Positions 16,238 to 26,258 are shown, counted from the stretch's first letter. The stretch is 64,000 nucleotides of DNA from Pedobacter yonginensis (GCF_003173595.1 NZ_QGNZ01000001.1:1240001-1304000), one strand, 5' to 3'. The notes: generated by a model not told the origin, from the sequence alone. Numbers and translations: made by a program.

Positions 16238-16600
16238 ATGCAAGATACCGTACTAATTATAGAAACTGACACAACGATCTTGGAGGCCATGCAAATGATT
16301 ATTGAAGCTGGCGGATACTATGTGATAAATGCAAGTAACGGGGAGATATTACTACAGTTTGAGAAAGAATTTCCCCGATTGCTAATTATCGAAGAATTCT
16401 TGCCATTTGAAAGCGGAAGTGAAATTTGCAGAAGAATCAAATCAAATCCGAACACGGCTCATGTTCCTGTATTATTGTTATCGGGATATGAAAAGATTGG
16501 AGAAATTGCAAGAGCTTGCGGTGCAGATGGTTTTATCGAAAAACCTTTCGATTTGATTAATTTCATTGATATAGTAGATCAATATTTGCAAGCATCCTAA
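16238..16600 (+). CDS. Stand-alone receiver domain with Glu at the phosphorylation position
   Basis: A 120-residue CheY-like domain with no output domain. The fold is recognisable (VLIIET, LLIIEEFLPFESGSEICRRIK, VLLLSG, GFIEKPFD), and the conserved Lys is K102. The phosphoacceptor position that is Asp in DIMLP-type loops is Glu here (E52). The N-terminal acidic pair is reduced to E9-T10, with D11. It is therefore likely either phosphorylation-independent or locked in an active-like state. Compare the canonical receiver at 29870, which keeps D53. The partner kinase is unknown. Confidence 0.8.
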   Translation: MQDTVLIIETDTTILEAMQMIIEAGGYYVINASNGEILLQFEKEFPRLLIIEEFLPFESGSEICRRIKSNPNTAHVPVLLLSGYEKIGEIARACGADGFIEKPFDLINFIDIVDQYLQAS

Positions 16601-16666
16601 TCGTTTTTACGATTTGTGCGCGGAATTGAATCTTCTCGATCGTTTCCATTTTTACCGTTTTTTTTA

Positions 16667-16674
16667 TACTTTCG
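16667..16674 (+). promoter_or_regulatory. -7 box of the Hsp70-like gene
   Basis: TACTTTCG, one base off TAnnTTTG, 41 bp before the ATG at 16716. Confidence 0.3.
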
Positions 16675-16715
16675 TCGCCCCAATATTTTAGACTCTACCT
16701 AGCCCTTTTTTTGCG

Positions 16716-17987
16716 ATGAAAAACTTTTTGTATGGAATTGATTTTGGCACAACCAATTCAGCCCTAGCCATTTACGACGAAGATAAAAAGGAAATCGTGA
16801 ATACGATTATCATTCCATCCTTAATTTATTTTCCAGAAAATGTGGAGCTGTCTAACCAAAAGAGGTATGTAATTGGCGAATCGGCCATTTCAGCCTACCT
16901 AAATGATGGTATGAAAGGTCGTTTCATAAAATCCATAAAACAAATCCTCTCCCGAAGCAGCTTTATTGAAACCAGAATACAAAATAAACGTTATAATGCT
17001 TCCGATTTGGTTTCGCTTATTTTAATCGAGCTTAAAGAAAGGGCCGATCAGATTATTGGTCAGGATTGTAAAAAAGCAGTTATTGGCAGGCCGGTTTTCT
17101 TTGATGATGATGATACTCAAAAGGATACGCTCGCCCAAACACGTTTAAGTAGGGCTGCACAGCTGGCCGGTTTTACGGAAGTTAAGTTTCAATTTGAACC
17201 AATTGGGGCTGCTTTTGCTTACGAAAAAACATTGCAGAGAAAAGAGAATGTGCTTGTAGCCGATTTAGGTGGTGGAACTACAGACTTTACTTATTTGGTT
17301 TTAGATCCTGAGAAAGTGGGAAGCCAAAATAGAAAGGACGATATGATGGCAACTGGCGGGATTTACATTGGTGGCGATAGTTTCGATTCTGCATTTATGT
17401 GGGAGCGCGGGACACCCCATTTTGGTAAAAATACCCTTTACGAGGCTACTCCGGGAAAAGTCCTCAATGTACCAAAATCCTTATTTGCCAACATATGCTC
17501 TTGGGATAAGATGAACTTTTTTAATGGTTTGAGAATTAAAAAAGATATGGAAGATTATTATTATTATTCTAACAACGATAAAAAGTTTAGGAACCTCATT
17601 ACGCTGGTGGATCATAATCTTGGGTACTCGGTATTTCAAGCGATAGAAAAAACAAAAATAACCTTATCCAGCCTTGATTCTGCTTCTTTTCAATATTCAA
17701 ACATGGAAATTGAGATTGATGAACAGGTAAGTGGAATGGAGTATCAGCAAATTATTGAAAAGGACATTCAAAGAATTAGCGATTATCTGGATCACTTTAT
17801 GTTAAAAAACAACATCGATAGCAAAGCTATTGATAGTCTTTTTTTAACCGGTGGCACATCGATGGTGGTTGCCGTCCAAAATATCTTCAAAAGCAAGTTC
17901 CCACATTTAACTTTAAATGCGGGAGATAACTTTAAAAGTGTTGCTAAGGGTTTGGCTTACAGCGGTTACCTCTTTGAAAATAATTAG
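16716..17987 (+). CDS. Hsp70-like ATPase without a substrate-binding domain (YegD type)
   Basis: A 423-residue actin-fold ATPase. Phosphate-1 motif GIDFGTTNS (residues 7-15), phosphate-2 VADLGGGTTDF (about 180-190) and the adenosine motif LTGGTSMV (about 375-382) are intact. The protein ends after the nucleotide-binding domain, as in YegD, instead of continuing into the ~200-residue peptide-binding domain of DnaK. General chaperone activity is therefore doubtful and the client is unknown. It has an apparently independent promoter. Confidence 0.88.
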   Translation: MKNFLYGIDFGTTNSALAIYDEDKKEIVNTIIIPSLIYFPENVELSNQKRYVIGESAISAYLNDGMKGRFIKSIKQILSRSSFIETRIQNKRYNASDLVSLILIELKERADQIIGQDCKKAVIGRPVFFDDDDTQKDTLAQTRLSRAAQLAGFTEVKFQFEPIGAAFAYEKTLQRKENVLVADLGGGTTDFTYLVLDPEKVGSQNRKDDMMATGGIYIGGDSFDSAFMWERGTPHFGKNTLYEATPGKVLNVPKSLFANICSWDKMNFFNGLRIKKDMEDYYYYSNNDKKFRNLITLVDHNLGYSVFQAIEKTKITLSSLDSASFQYSNMEIEIDEQVSGMEYQQIIEKDIQRISDYLDHFMLKNNIDSKAIDSLFLTGGTSMVVAVQNIFKSKFPHLTLNAGDNFKSVAKGLAYSGYLFENN

Positions 17988-18040
17988 CAAGGCTGTGATA
18001 ATAATTAAATTAGTTTTACTATTTTCCTGAAATTACTAAC

Positions 18041-20572
18041 TCATAGATTTCTAACTTTTACATCATCAAATGTTGCTTGTGCATTGTAGGTTCTAAGTCC
18101 GACGCAGCCAGTGGCATACTCGCTATCGGTAGCTGAAAGAATAGGTTGTTTTGCCCCATCAATAAAAACATCAAATTGATTGCCCTTCGCGACTATTTTT
18201 AAGGTGTAATTGCTATTTACTTTAACGGGATATTTTACAGAACGGATAACAATCCATTTTTGATTACTGGACTTACCCAATTCTATATTCCCTGTTGTTG
18301 GGTTTAAACCTAGGTAATATCCTTGGTAAGCATCAGCACCAATGGCAGGATTGCTCACCCTAAACATTAATCCAGCATCTCCAGCGGTATTAACATTTAC
18401 TTTGGCTTGATAGGTAAAATCAGCAAAATTGGTTCCCGTTGCAACTATTTTTGACCCATGTATGCCATAGCCGCCCGAACTTGAGTTGGAAGCCGAATGT
18501 ATGGCCCCTTCTTTCCAATACCAACCGCCACCGTAGAACACCCAGTTTGTAGGCATCGCTTGGCTAAAATCTTCATCCAGACTTTTAATGGCCTTTTTTG
18601 GTTCTCCAATTACTGGAAAGCAGGTTAATCTAATGCTTTCTGCTCCGTAAGGTATAAGTGTAATGTCTTCTTCCTTTTCTGTTGATGAAACTGGGCTAAA
18701 AGGTACATCGAAGGCTGAAACCTTGTTGTAGGCTAATCCCCAGGCTGGAATTTGCTTTGCCCTTAACTTTAACTTTATTGGTGTATTGGTTCCATCGAAA
18801 GGATTTTCTGGCATTACCCCCTGCTCTACCTTGATGTTATCTATTTTGCCTTTACCCAAAATCAAACCATAATTCCACGCTGAGGTGGGTATGATTTCAT
18901 AATCGGAGAAGCCTAACACTTTATGATTTTTTATCGTTTTTTTTGAAGATTGCATTTCTAAGGCATAAACTATTGGGCCACGGGTTATACTCACAGAATT
19001 ATTTACTGCTGTTTGTGTTTCAACTTCCATTGGAAAGTTTAGTTCAATTTGATCGCCATTGTTCCAATTTCTTTGAATTTTATACATTTGACCAGCTTTG
19101 ACACCATTTAGATTAATGCCATTTAATTTAACCTGTGGCTTGGTGCACCAAGATGGAATGCGCAGGGAAAGTGGGAAATTCGTTCCATCTTCTACGGCGA
19201 TGCCTAGCTTAATTTGCTCATTGAATGGGTAATTGGTGTTTTCCGATATTTTAATCTTTTGTTCATTGGCTACCAATGCTTCCACATCCATAGGGCCATA
19301 GCTCACCACAGCCAAACCACCATCTGGGGTGGCCACCCAACTATTTTTAACATAATATGGCCAACCCATGTGCATGTTGTATCGGCAGCAACCAAAACCT
19401 GAATACGGACTGGAAATAATGCCGGTGCTATAATCTTGGTTAAAGCCTTGCGCTCCATCAACGCTATGCACCTGATTGGGAAGTGTGTAATAGGAATGGT
19501 TTTTAAAATCGCGGCTAAATTGTGCGGGCAAGGCATTAAAAGCCACCTTTTCCAATTGATCGCCAATAGAGGCATCAGAAAGAATCCGCGCTGCAGTTTC
19601 CAAACTCTGCATCCACTCTACAACGGTACAAGTTTCTACCCCCTGCGTTGAACTCCTCCCTGCCAAGAACTCTGTTCCAGACCCTAAACCTTCTGGCTGA
19701 CCATGATCGTGCATAATGTGTTCAATTCCCTTCGCCATGGCATTGCGGTAAATGGGTAAGGCATTGGCTTGTGCATAAACGGCTGGAAGCTTGAGTGCCT
19801 GCGCTACGTTAACCATGTGCTTGGGTTGGAAATCGTCTCCGTAAAAGAAGAACTGGTTGTTTGTGTAAATATCGGTCCAAGGGTAAGCTTGGTTCTTTAA
19901 TTTCTCTACCAAAGCCAAGAGGGCTTGATCTCCAGTTTTATTGTACAGCCAAATGGCAATTTCCATATTGTCGCCTGCTCTGGCTTTCCCCCACTCTCTT
20001 AAAGGATCGGAATCGAGATTGGCCAGTTCATATTTAAAGTATTTTGTTAGAAACGGGATTACCCGTTTATCATTTGTGGCTTCATAATAACTTTGCAATG
20101 CATACATCATAGGCATGCGCGGCCACCAATCTTTCATTTTTGGTGGGCCAAATAATCCGCTTGGTTGCTGGTTGTTTAAGGTCCAGTCGATATATTTTTG
20201 CGCCTTGTTCTTTAAGCCCAAATCATCTATTGTATAGGCCAGTGCCACCAAACCTTTTACATAATAGGGTACGCGTTCCCAACCAGATCCTTTTCCACCG
20301 AGCCAGTCTGAATTTTTCCCTAAGTTATCATCCTCTGGGTAGAGTTCTTCTGCCATGCCCGTTGCCCCTTCCTTTTGCAATTCTAATTGCTTTAGCAACC
20401 AACCTTTGGCTTTTATGCTGCCTAAGGGTAATTGTACAGACACATTTTGATCTAGAGGCTTTTTGTTGAAAGTGTAGTTTGTACTTTGCGCGTAAACAGC
20501 AGTTGTGCAGGTTATTCCAAAAAAGGACAAAGCAACCATTTTGCTGGTGAAATAACTATAAAAATTAGGCAT
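18041..20572 (-). CDS. Secreted GH127 beta-L-arabinofuranosidase-like glycosidase
   Basis: An 843-residue exported enzyme: signal peptide to about residue 29 (AVYAQ), a GH127 (alpha/alpha)6 barrel at about 45-450, beta domains to about 640, and a C-terminal laminin-G/DUF1080-like sandwich at about 660-843. The cysteine-dependent catalytic site of GH127 is visible: VETCTVVEW near residue 312 (Glu and Cys zinc ligands) and GFGCCRYNM near 394 (tandem Cys with the nucleophile). Relatives release beta-L-arabinofuranose from plant hydroxyproline-rich glycoproteins or pectin. No SusC/SusD pair is adjacent. Confidence 0.88.
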   Translation of the reverse strand: MPNFYSYFTSKMVALSFFGITCTTAVYAQSTNYTFNKKPLDQNVSVQLPLGSIKAKGWLLKQLELQKEGATGMAEELYPEDDNLGKNSDWLGGKGSGWERVPYYVKGLVALAYTIDDLGLKNKAQKYIDWTLNNQQPSGLFGPPKMKDWWPRMPMMYALQSYYEATNDKRVIPFLTKYFKYELANLDSDPLREWGKARAGDNMEIAIWLYNKTGDQALLALVEKLKNQAYPWTDIYTNNQFFFYGDDFQPKHMVNVAQALKLPAVYAQANALPIYRNAMAKGIEHIMHDHGQPEGLGSGTEFLAGRSSTQGVETCTVVEWMQSLETAARILSDASIGDQLEKVAFNALPAQFSRDFKNHSYYTLPNQVHSVDGAQGFNQDYSTGIISSPYSGFGCCRYNMHMGWPYYVKNSWVATPDGGLAVVSYGPMDVEALVANEQKIKISENTNYPFNEQIKLGIAVEDGTNFPLSLRIPSWCTKPQVKLNGINLNGVKAGQMYKIQRNWNNGDQIELNFPMEVETQTAVNNSVSITRGPIVYALEMQSSKKTIKNHKVLGFSDYEIIPTSAWNYGLILGKGKIDNIKVEQGVMPENPFDGTNTPIKLKLRAKQIPAWGLAYNKVSAFDVPFSPVSSTEKEEDITLIPYGAESIRLTCFPVIGEPKKAIKSLDEDFSQAMPTNWVFYGGGWYWKEGAIHSASNSSSGGYGIHGSKIVATGTNFADFTYQAKVNVNTAGDAGLMFRVSNPAIGADAYQGYYLGLNPTTGNIELGKSSNQKWIVIRSVKYPVKVNSNYTLKIVAKGNQFDVFIDGAKQPILSATDSEYATGCVGLRTYNAQATFDDVKVRNL

Positions 20573-20675
20573 AAAATATTTGGTTTCGATTGGTGTATTA
20601 AGTGCTAAAATAATATTTATAATTCAAATTAAATCGATTTACTTGATTCAAAACAGAGGATATACGATGTGTTGG

Positions 20676-20890
20676 AAAATTGATCCACCTAAGGAAGCTC
20701 AGAAACGTGAGACAAAAATCTAAAAAGAGAAAAGTATGTGCAAGAGTTGGTACGCTAAATTGAAAATTGACCCACTAAGAAACCTCAGATACCTAAGACA
20801 AAATCCAAAAAAAGAAAATTAGCTAAATTTAAAAATTGAACCACCTAATGAACCTAAGACTAAAATCCGAGAAGAGAAAAAATAAAAGTG
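20676..20890. repeat. Three degenerate ~70-87 bp repeats in an intergenic region
   Basis: Copies begin at 20676, 20763 and 20832. Each opens with AAAATTGAnCCAC, continues with a CTAAG...GAAnCT segment, and ends in an AAAATCnnAnAAnAGAAAA block. They are too diverged to be recent and contain no shared open frame. They occupy most of the 440-bp gap between the azoreductase and GH127 genes. Confidence 0.65.
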
Positions 20891-20974
20891 ATTTTGGTTG
20901 GCAATAGCCTATTAAGCAATAGAAATGCCTCACTTCGACAATGGCAATGCCATAAATTTGGGTTAAAATTAAAG

Positions 20975-21007
20975 AACTTGCAAGGCAAGCTTTCTGCCTT
21001 GCAAGTT
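20975..21007 (-). terminator. Terminator of azoR
   Basis: A 13-bp perfect stem (AACTTGCAAGGCA/TGCCTTGCAAGTT) with a 7-nt loop, 7 bp after the azoR stop codon. A broken T-rich tract follows on the minus strand. Confidence 0.7.
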
Positions 21008-21013
21008 ATTGTA

Positions 21014-21610
21014 TTAGAGAACGATGCTCTCAATAGCTTTATCGAGTGCAACTTCTTTTAGGTCGGGGAAATTAACGCCTTCAGCTCTAAAGACGGTGAT
21101 ATCTGTGATACCCATAAAGCCTAACACTGCTCTTAGATAAGATTCTGTGAAATCATATGCTTTCATTGGTCCTTCAGAATAGATGCCGCCTGAAGTAATT
21201 GCCAAATACACTTTTTTTCCTTTGATTAATCCCTCTGGTCCGTTTGCAGAATAGTTGAAGGTTTTGCCTGCGCGGGCAATATGATCAATCCATGCTTTTA
21301 GGGTTGAGGGAATGCTAAAATTGTACATTCCAACACCAATTACGATTGTATCTGCCGCTAAAAGTTCGGCAATGGCTTGATCGGAATGCTTGATGGCTTC
21401 AGTCATTTCTGCACTGTGTTGTTCTGCGGGAGTGTAAAATGAATTCAAATGCACCTCTTCTAAGTGAGGAAAGGGCTTATTGGTCAAATCATGTACTTTT
21501 AATGTTGAAGATGGATTGGCCTGTTGTAACTTTTCTATAACGGCATTGCCAAGTTTAATACTGAATGAAGCGCCACCACGTGGGCTTGAGATGATGTGTA
21601 ATATGTTCAT
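21014..21610 (-). CDS. azoR: FMN-dependent NADH-azoreductase
   Basis: A 198-residue flavodoxin-fold quinone/azo reductase. ISSPRGGASFS (residues 6-16) is the FMN-phosphate loop. GVGMYNFSIPSTLKAWID (about residues 90-107) and TSGGIYSEGP are family hallmarks. It catalyses two-electron reduction of quinones and azo compounds with NAD(P)H. An in-frame start 48 bp upstream is possible, but the family begins at MNILHIISSPRG, so 21610 is chosen. A Crp-type regulator gene lies nearby and could control it, without direct evidence. Confidence 0.92.
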   Translation of the reverse strand: MNILHIISSPRGGASFSIKLGNAVIEKLQQANPSSTLKVHDLTNKPFPHLEEVHLNSFYTPAEQHSAEMTEAIKHSDQAIAELLAADTIVIGVGMYNFSIPSTLKAWIDHIARAGKTFNYSANGPEGLIKGKKVYLAITSGGIYSEGPMKAYDFTESYLRAVLGFMGITDITVFRAEGVNFPDLKEVALDKAIESIVL

Positions 21611-21736
21611 ATAAATAATTTTATTTTGAGCTGTAAAATTATCCATAGCAAAGATCAAAAAGATACTACTATACCAAAGGATAGCGCTATCGTTTAGGAT
21701 AGTGATGGCAAGTGACGGATACCGGTTGAGTTAGGG

Positions 21737-22045
21737 TTAAGCTTTTTTGTTCAAGCAGTAGGCAACCAAGAAAATTCTTTCTTTGGATGGATTGGATTGG
21801 ACTAAATCACTTTCTGGCGTTTTGTTTAGTAATGAGGAAACCAAGTTCGAAAATGCCGGTAGCGATTCAAAACCAGATTGGACAAAGAGCACCGGATAAA
21901 ATTCCTTTTCGATTGTTGCTTTTTGAGCGCTGGTACATTCTGTTATAGACCATGAATCTTCACTACTGAAACTGTATTCATAACGGGCGTTATTTAATTC
22001 TGACAGGAAAGATTTTGCCTGCGCATGTTGTTCTTTGCTTAACAT
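21737..22045 (-). CDS. Small cytoplasmic protein of unknown function
   Basis: A 102-residue, mostly helical acidic protein (SKEQHAQAKSFLSELN; EKEFYPVLFVQSGFESLPAF). No signal peptide, membrane segment or known motif was seen. It is divergent from the Crp-type gene across 157 bp and upstream of azoR on the same strand, with a 126-bp gap, so it may share regulation with one of them. Confidence 0.6.
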   Translation of the reverse strand: MLSKEQHAQAKSFLSELNNARYEYSFSSEDSWSITECTSAQKATIEKEFYPVLFVQSGFESLPAFSNLVSSLLNKTPESDLVQSNPSKERIFLVAYCLNKKA

Positions 22046-22202
22046 TTTCTGGTGGGATTAGAAAAATGGGATTTCCATTTTTAGAGGTGTTTTTAAATTT
22101 AAGCAATTTTGATGGATTTTTAACCATACTTGACACATTAAACATTTATGGATAAATTCATGCAGTTTGAAAAACCATTCCAATAAGTTTTATCGTACAT
22201 AG

Positions 22203-22835
22203 ATGCAAAACCAAACAACAATGCCATCCCCACAAGCTCTACCACAGATAGAATTGATACGCTATTTCAATGCTATACAGCCCATTACACAAAGTTTTAT
22301 TGATACGCTGATTGCCGAAACTTTTACCATACAGGTTAAAAAGAATAAATTCCTGCTCTCTCCATTGGAGCCAAACAACTATCTATTTTTTGTAAATAGT
22401 GGCATGGTGAGGGGATTTATCAAGGAAGATGGTAAAGATATCAGCACTTGGTTTAGCTTCGGGAAAGAAATTATTGGCGCCTTTCGCGATCCTAGCCAGA
22501 CGGTTAAGCCATCCATAGAATATTTACAGGCCTTGGACGATTGTGAATTGTTGGCCATTCCTTACGAACTTATCGATAAATTATACTTGCAATTTCCGGA
22601 AACGAACATTTTGAGTAGAATTATCTTTGCTATGAAATACCATCAAGCTTCAGAGCGATCCATATTGGCGAGAATTCCTTCTGCTCAAAAACGATATGAA
22701 AGATTTGTGGAAATGAGTCCGCAAGGGATAACACAAATTCCGCTCAAATATATTGCGAGCTATTTGGGCATGCGTATGGAAACCTTAAGCAGAATCAGAA
22801 ATAAAATGGTACGGTCGAAAACAGACGCGGCTTGA
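22203..22835 (+). CDS. Crp/Fnr-family transcriptional regulator
   Basis: A 210-residue regulator. The N-terminal cyclic-nucleotide-binding-like beta barrel (about residues 25-140; LEPNNYLFFVNSGMVRGFI) is followed by a C-terminal winged helix (about 160-205; IPLKYIASYLGMRMETLSRIRNK). The cNMP phosphate-binding residues are not conserved and there is no N-terminal Cys cluster, so neither cAMP nor Fe-S sensing is supported; many Bacteroidetes members are like this. The divergent small gene and azoR are the plausible nearby targets. Confidence 0.85.
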   Translation: MQNQTTMPSPQALPQIELIRYFNAIQPITQSFIDTLIAETFTIQVKKNKFLLSPLEPNNYLFFVNSGMVRGFIKEDGKDISTWFSFGKEIIGAFRDPSQTVKPSIEYLQALDDCELLAIPYELIDKLYLQFPETNILSRIIFAMKYHQASERSILARIPSAQKRYERFVEMSPQGITQIPLKYIASYLGMRMETLSRIRNKMVRSKTDAA

Positions 22836-22908
22836 CCCAATTTGATATGGTGTTTGAGGGAAGGAAGTGATTGCGCATTCTTCCCTCCTCTTTAAAGCTG
22901 GAGTAAGA

Positions 22909-25383
22909 TTAATTAATAGGGATTGTAAAATAAAAAGTAGATCCCTTATCCAATTCGCTTTCTACCCAAATTTTACCGTTATGCCTATAAATAATTTCGG
23001 CACTTAAATATAAGCCTATACCGAAACCGGAAATGGTATGATTTCCTTTTACTCGGTAGTATCGTTCAAAAAGCTTATTGGCGTCATCAGTATTAATGCC
23101 AATGCCCTCATCTTTAATTGCTACGATTACTTCTCCATTTTTAATTGCACAACTCACATCAATACGGCTTCCGTTTGCAGAATATTTGTGCGCGTTGCTA
23201 ATAAGATTGGAAATCACATTCCCAATTTTATCTCTATCTGCAAAAACTTCTACATCGCAATTGTTGGCTAAGTTTACCAAATGAGTGGATTGAGAGATGT
23301 AAGTTTCATCGATTGCTTCTTTTAACAATTCATCCAATTTGAATGTGCTTTTTTCGATGAGTATTTTTCCTGATTCTAATCTGGATACATTTAAAAATCC
23401 ATTAATCATGGTTGTCATTTTCCTTACCTGATTAGCGGCTTTATCGAGTGCATTTGCGGCATAGGCATCATCTGCCAGCTTCGCTTTGCGTTGCAATACT
23501 TGTACGAAACCGTTGATGGCGGTTAATGGGGTTTTCAATTCATGGCTTACCATGCCGATGAAGTCGTTTTTACGCAATTCGTCGAGTTTACGCTCTGTAA
23601 TGTCCATGAATAAACCAGAGTATTCTAAAGGATTCCCTTCCTTATCTAAAAACACCCTTCCTGTTGCCCTAACCCATTTTTCCTCACCCGTAATGAGGTT
23701 GTTAATTAGATATTCGTTCTCACTTGGCGTGTAATTTTCCAAAGCATTGGTTAAAGCTTCGGTAAGCATTCCACGATATTTTGGATTGACGGCTTCCATA
23801 ACTTTTTCCATCGTTGCGGGCTCATCTATTGCTATGCCGAGTGTTTCTTTGACAAATGGAGAGGCGGTAATTTCGATGGTTACCGGATTAATGCTCCAGG
23901 TACCCATCTTGCCCGTATCAATCGCTTGCCTTAGCTTTTCATCACTCTCTGATAGTTTATTAATGTATTGAATCAGGTCATCATGCGTTTGCGCAAGTTC
24001 TTCGTTAGTGGTTGCCAATTCTTCGTTTGAAAGGGCAAGGTCTTCATTTATGGCTTGTAATTCTTCTTGGTATAGCTTTCTTTCCGTAATATCGGAACTT
24101 ACGGTTGCAAGCGCAATTACTTCGTTACTAAGTGCGTCTTTAATGAAAAAACCATTCCAATCAATCCAAAATGGAATTTCGGTTTGCTCATTCCAAAAGC
24201 GAATTTCATAACTTACGTTACCCTTGCTAATCAATTCTTCAAAAATATTTTCGGCTTGGGTTCTGTCTTCGGGATAGACACAATCCATCATGGTCCGATT
24301 GTTATAGGTTGCCCATCCAAGTTTGGACATGGCACTGGGATTCAAGTATTCGATATTGCCTTTCAAATCGGAAAGCCCGATAAATTCGGCACTGGCTTCT
24401 ATAAGTGAGTTTAGGTTCTGGCGTTCTAGCTCGTATAATTTACGATCGGTAATATCTATGCACGAGCTGATGTAGCCAAGAAATGCCCCATCTGCCCTAA
24501 AGCGTGGCGAGCCTTTGGCCAATAGCCAATGGTAGTTGCCATCTTTAGCTAAAATTCTAAATTCTCCTGTAAATTCTTTTTGAGATTCTAATGCCGATAA
24601 ATAGATGTTGATATAATTTTGGCGATCATCTGGATGCAACAAATCTGCCCAGCCGAAAGCCAATAAATCTTGCATTGATCTTGCGGTAAGCTCCGTCCAA
24701 GTGGAGTTGAAATAAGTGCCATTCCCCTGTTCATCGCCAACGGCAATAAAAATATCAGTGGCTTCTGCCATATTTTTAAAGCGCTCTTCACTTTCCATCA
24801 GTTCTTTTACCCTTGTTTCTACACGGTCTTCTAGTTCGCTATTTAAAACGGAAAGGGCTTCTTGGGTTTCTTGTAACTCTTCATTGGTTGCTACCAACTC
24901 TTCATTAGTTGCAGCAAGTTCTTCGTTAAGCGCCTGCTCTCTTTGCAGGGCGAGCGCTTTTTCTTGAGCCATTTCTATGGCTTCTTGCTTTAAGAAGCGT
25001 TCTGTCACATCTACTGCGGTATGTAATATGCAAATGGTTTCACCCGCATCATTTTTTATGGCTCGATATTCGAAATCGAAATAAAAAGTTTGAACTTTTC
25101 CGGCTATTTCTAAATCGGCGGCAGTATCTTTTCCGGAGATGATAAGTCCTTCATTCCACACCCGCCTGAACATTTCGACAAAAGGCTGGCCTTTTAGTTC
25201 TGGAAGGGCTTCCTCTAAAGATTTCCCAATCACGCTTTTATCTTTGCCCCATATTTCAAGCATTGCATTGTTAGCATTTTGAATAACCGCAGTTTCACCA
25301 ACGTGTATTGCAGTAGCTGTAGGTGTTAAGTTAAAAACTTCGATTAGTTGTTCGTTACTTAGCAGATGGGGTGACTTACTCAT
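22909..25383 (-). CDS. Soluble multi-PAS sensor histidine kinase
   Basis: An 824-residue cytoplasmic kinase. PAS at about 12-130; a heptad coiled coil at about 140-190 built from NEEL(A/V)ATNEEL repeats; PAS at about 195-320 and 325-440; a second NEEL coiled coil at about 445-490; PAS at about 490-605; HisKA with His near 612 (FIGMVSHELKTPL); HATPase_c (NLISNAHKYS near 726, DEGIGI, GFGIGLYL). It has no transmembrane segment and no fused receiver. Its architecture and kinase core closely parallel the kinase at 13276, suggesting an expanded family. No partner regulator is adjacent. Confidence 0.9.
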   Translation of the reverse strand: MSKSPHLLSNEQLIEVFNLTPTATAIHVGETAVIQNANNAMLEIWGKDKSVIGKSLEEALPELKGQPFVEMFRRVWNEGLIISGKDTAADLEIAGKVQTFYFDFEYRAIKNDAGETICILHTAVDVTERFLKQEAIEMAQEKALALQREQALNEELAATNEELVATNEELQETQEALSVLNSELEDRVETRVKELMESEERFKNMAEATDIFIAVGDEQGNGTYFNSTWTELTARSMQDLLAFGWADLLHPDDRQNYINIYLSALESQKEFTGEFRILAKDGNYHWLLAKGSPRFRADGAFLGYISSCIDITDRKLYELERQNLNSLIEASAEFIGLSDLKGNIEYLNPSAMSKLGWATYNNRTMMDCVYPEDRTQAENIFEELISKGNVSYEIRFWNEQTEIPFWIDWNGFFIKDALSNEVIALATVSSDITERKLYQEELQAINEDLALSNEELATTNEELAQTHDDLIQYINKLSESDEKLRQAIDTGKMGTWSINPVTIEITASPFVKETLGIAIDEPATMEKVMEAVNPKYRGMLTEALTNALENYTPSENEYLINNLITGEEKWVRATGRVFLDKEGNPLEYSGLFMDITERKLDELRKNDFIGMVSHELKTPLTAINGFVQVLQRKAKLADDAYAANALDKAANQVRKMTTMINGFLNVSRLESGKILIEKSTFKLDELLKEAIDETYISQSTHLVNLANNCDVEVFADRDKIGNVISNLISNAHKYSANGSRIDVSCAIKNGEVIVAIKDEGIGINTDDANKLFERYYRVKGNHTISGFGIGLYLSAEIIYRHNGKIWVESELDKGSTFYFTIPIN

Positions 25384-25638
25384 TGAAACTAAATGGGATG
25401 TAAAACGTAAAGGTAAAAAATACTAAACCCACAACAAAAAAAGTTGCAATAGGTTTGCCTTTTGATTTAAGAATGACAGAAATTTGAAACGGATGAGATT
25501 TGATCTTAAGTACGCCGTTGATGGCCATAACTGAAGTATTTGCGATCAAAATGCTCGTTAAGAAATACTTGTAGATTGATTGAAAGTAACCAATACGGGG
25601 AAATTGTTGACGACTTTAAGTAAGCTTTTTTGAGAATA

Positions 25639-26238
25639 TTAACTCAAAATTCCTTTTACCAATAAATTCCATTGCACTACTGAGAAGCCTAAAAAACTAC
25701 CTGTTGCAACCGCTAAGTTTCTTGCTTTATCGATAAGATGATCGGCTTCTGTATTTGGAAGTTCGTTACGGCCATGCACTTCTGCTGAAACGGTTAACCC
25801 GTGCTTACGTACTATAAAATTAGATGTGGCTTCTGATTTGAAAAAATGGGTCGTTTCGTGTGCATTAGTTGCTGGTGCTGTATCGGGACGAGCACGCATA
25901 GTAAAAATATGGTCGGCGTTTTCTTGGTGGTTTTCCATGTGCTCTATCTTAACCCAATCGAAGCCTTTTCCGGCCTTAGTTCCAGGCCCGGGAACATCAA
26001 TTCTTATAAAATCGCCTATTTGAGGGCCTCTTTGCACCTTGCTATTTGTTGCATCTACCAAACAAAAAGCACTTGCCTCTATTTTGCTGATGACATGCCA
26101 ATTCGATACATCCAATAATCGGGCCTTGGCTAGATCAAAGCATTGTTGTGCCTCTTCATTTGTTGGAAACGTTCTAGATTCTTCTATATCAGATTGTTTT
26201 CCAACCTTTTGTTCAGGCAACAACGCTTTTACATTCAT
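25639..26238 (-). CDS. Conserved-looking protein of unknown function
   Basis: A 199-residue soluble protein. It has no signal peptide. The central block GDFIRIDVPGPGTKAGKGFDWVKIE suggests a beta-rich domain, followed by HIFTMRARPDTAP and a C-terminal hydrophobic segment (VATGSFLGFSVVQWNLLVKG) that could be a membrane-associated helix. I do not recognise a named family. It lies 20 bp downstream of the DUF4142 gene on the same strand, so the two are probably co-transcribed. Confidence 0.65.
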   Translation of the reverse strand: MNVKALLPEQKVGKQSDIEESRTFPTNEEAQQCFDLAKARLLDVSNWHVISKIEASAFCLVDATNSKVQRGPQIGDFIRIDVPGPGTKAGKGFDWVKIEHMENHQENADHIFTMRARPDTAPATNAHETTHFFKSEATSNFIVRKHGLTVSAEVHGRNELPNTEADHLIDKARNLAVATGSFLGFSVVQWNLLVKGILS

Positions 26239-26258
26239 GGTATGTGATTTATTTCAAC

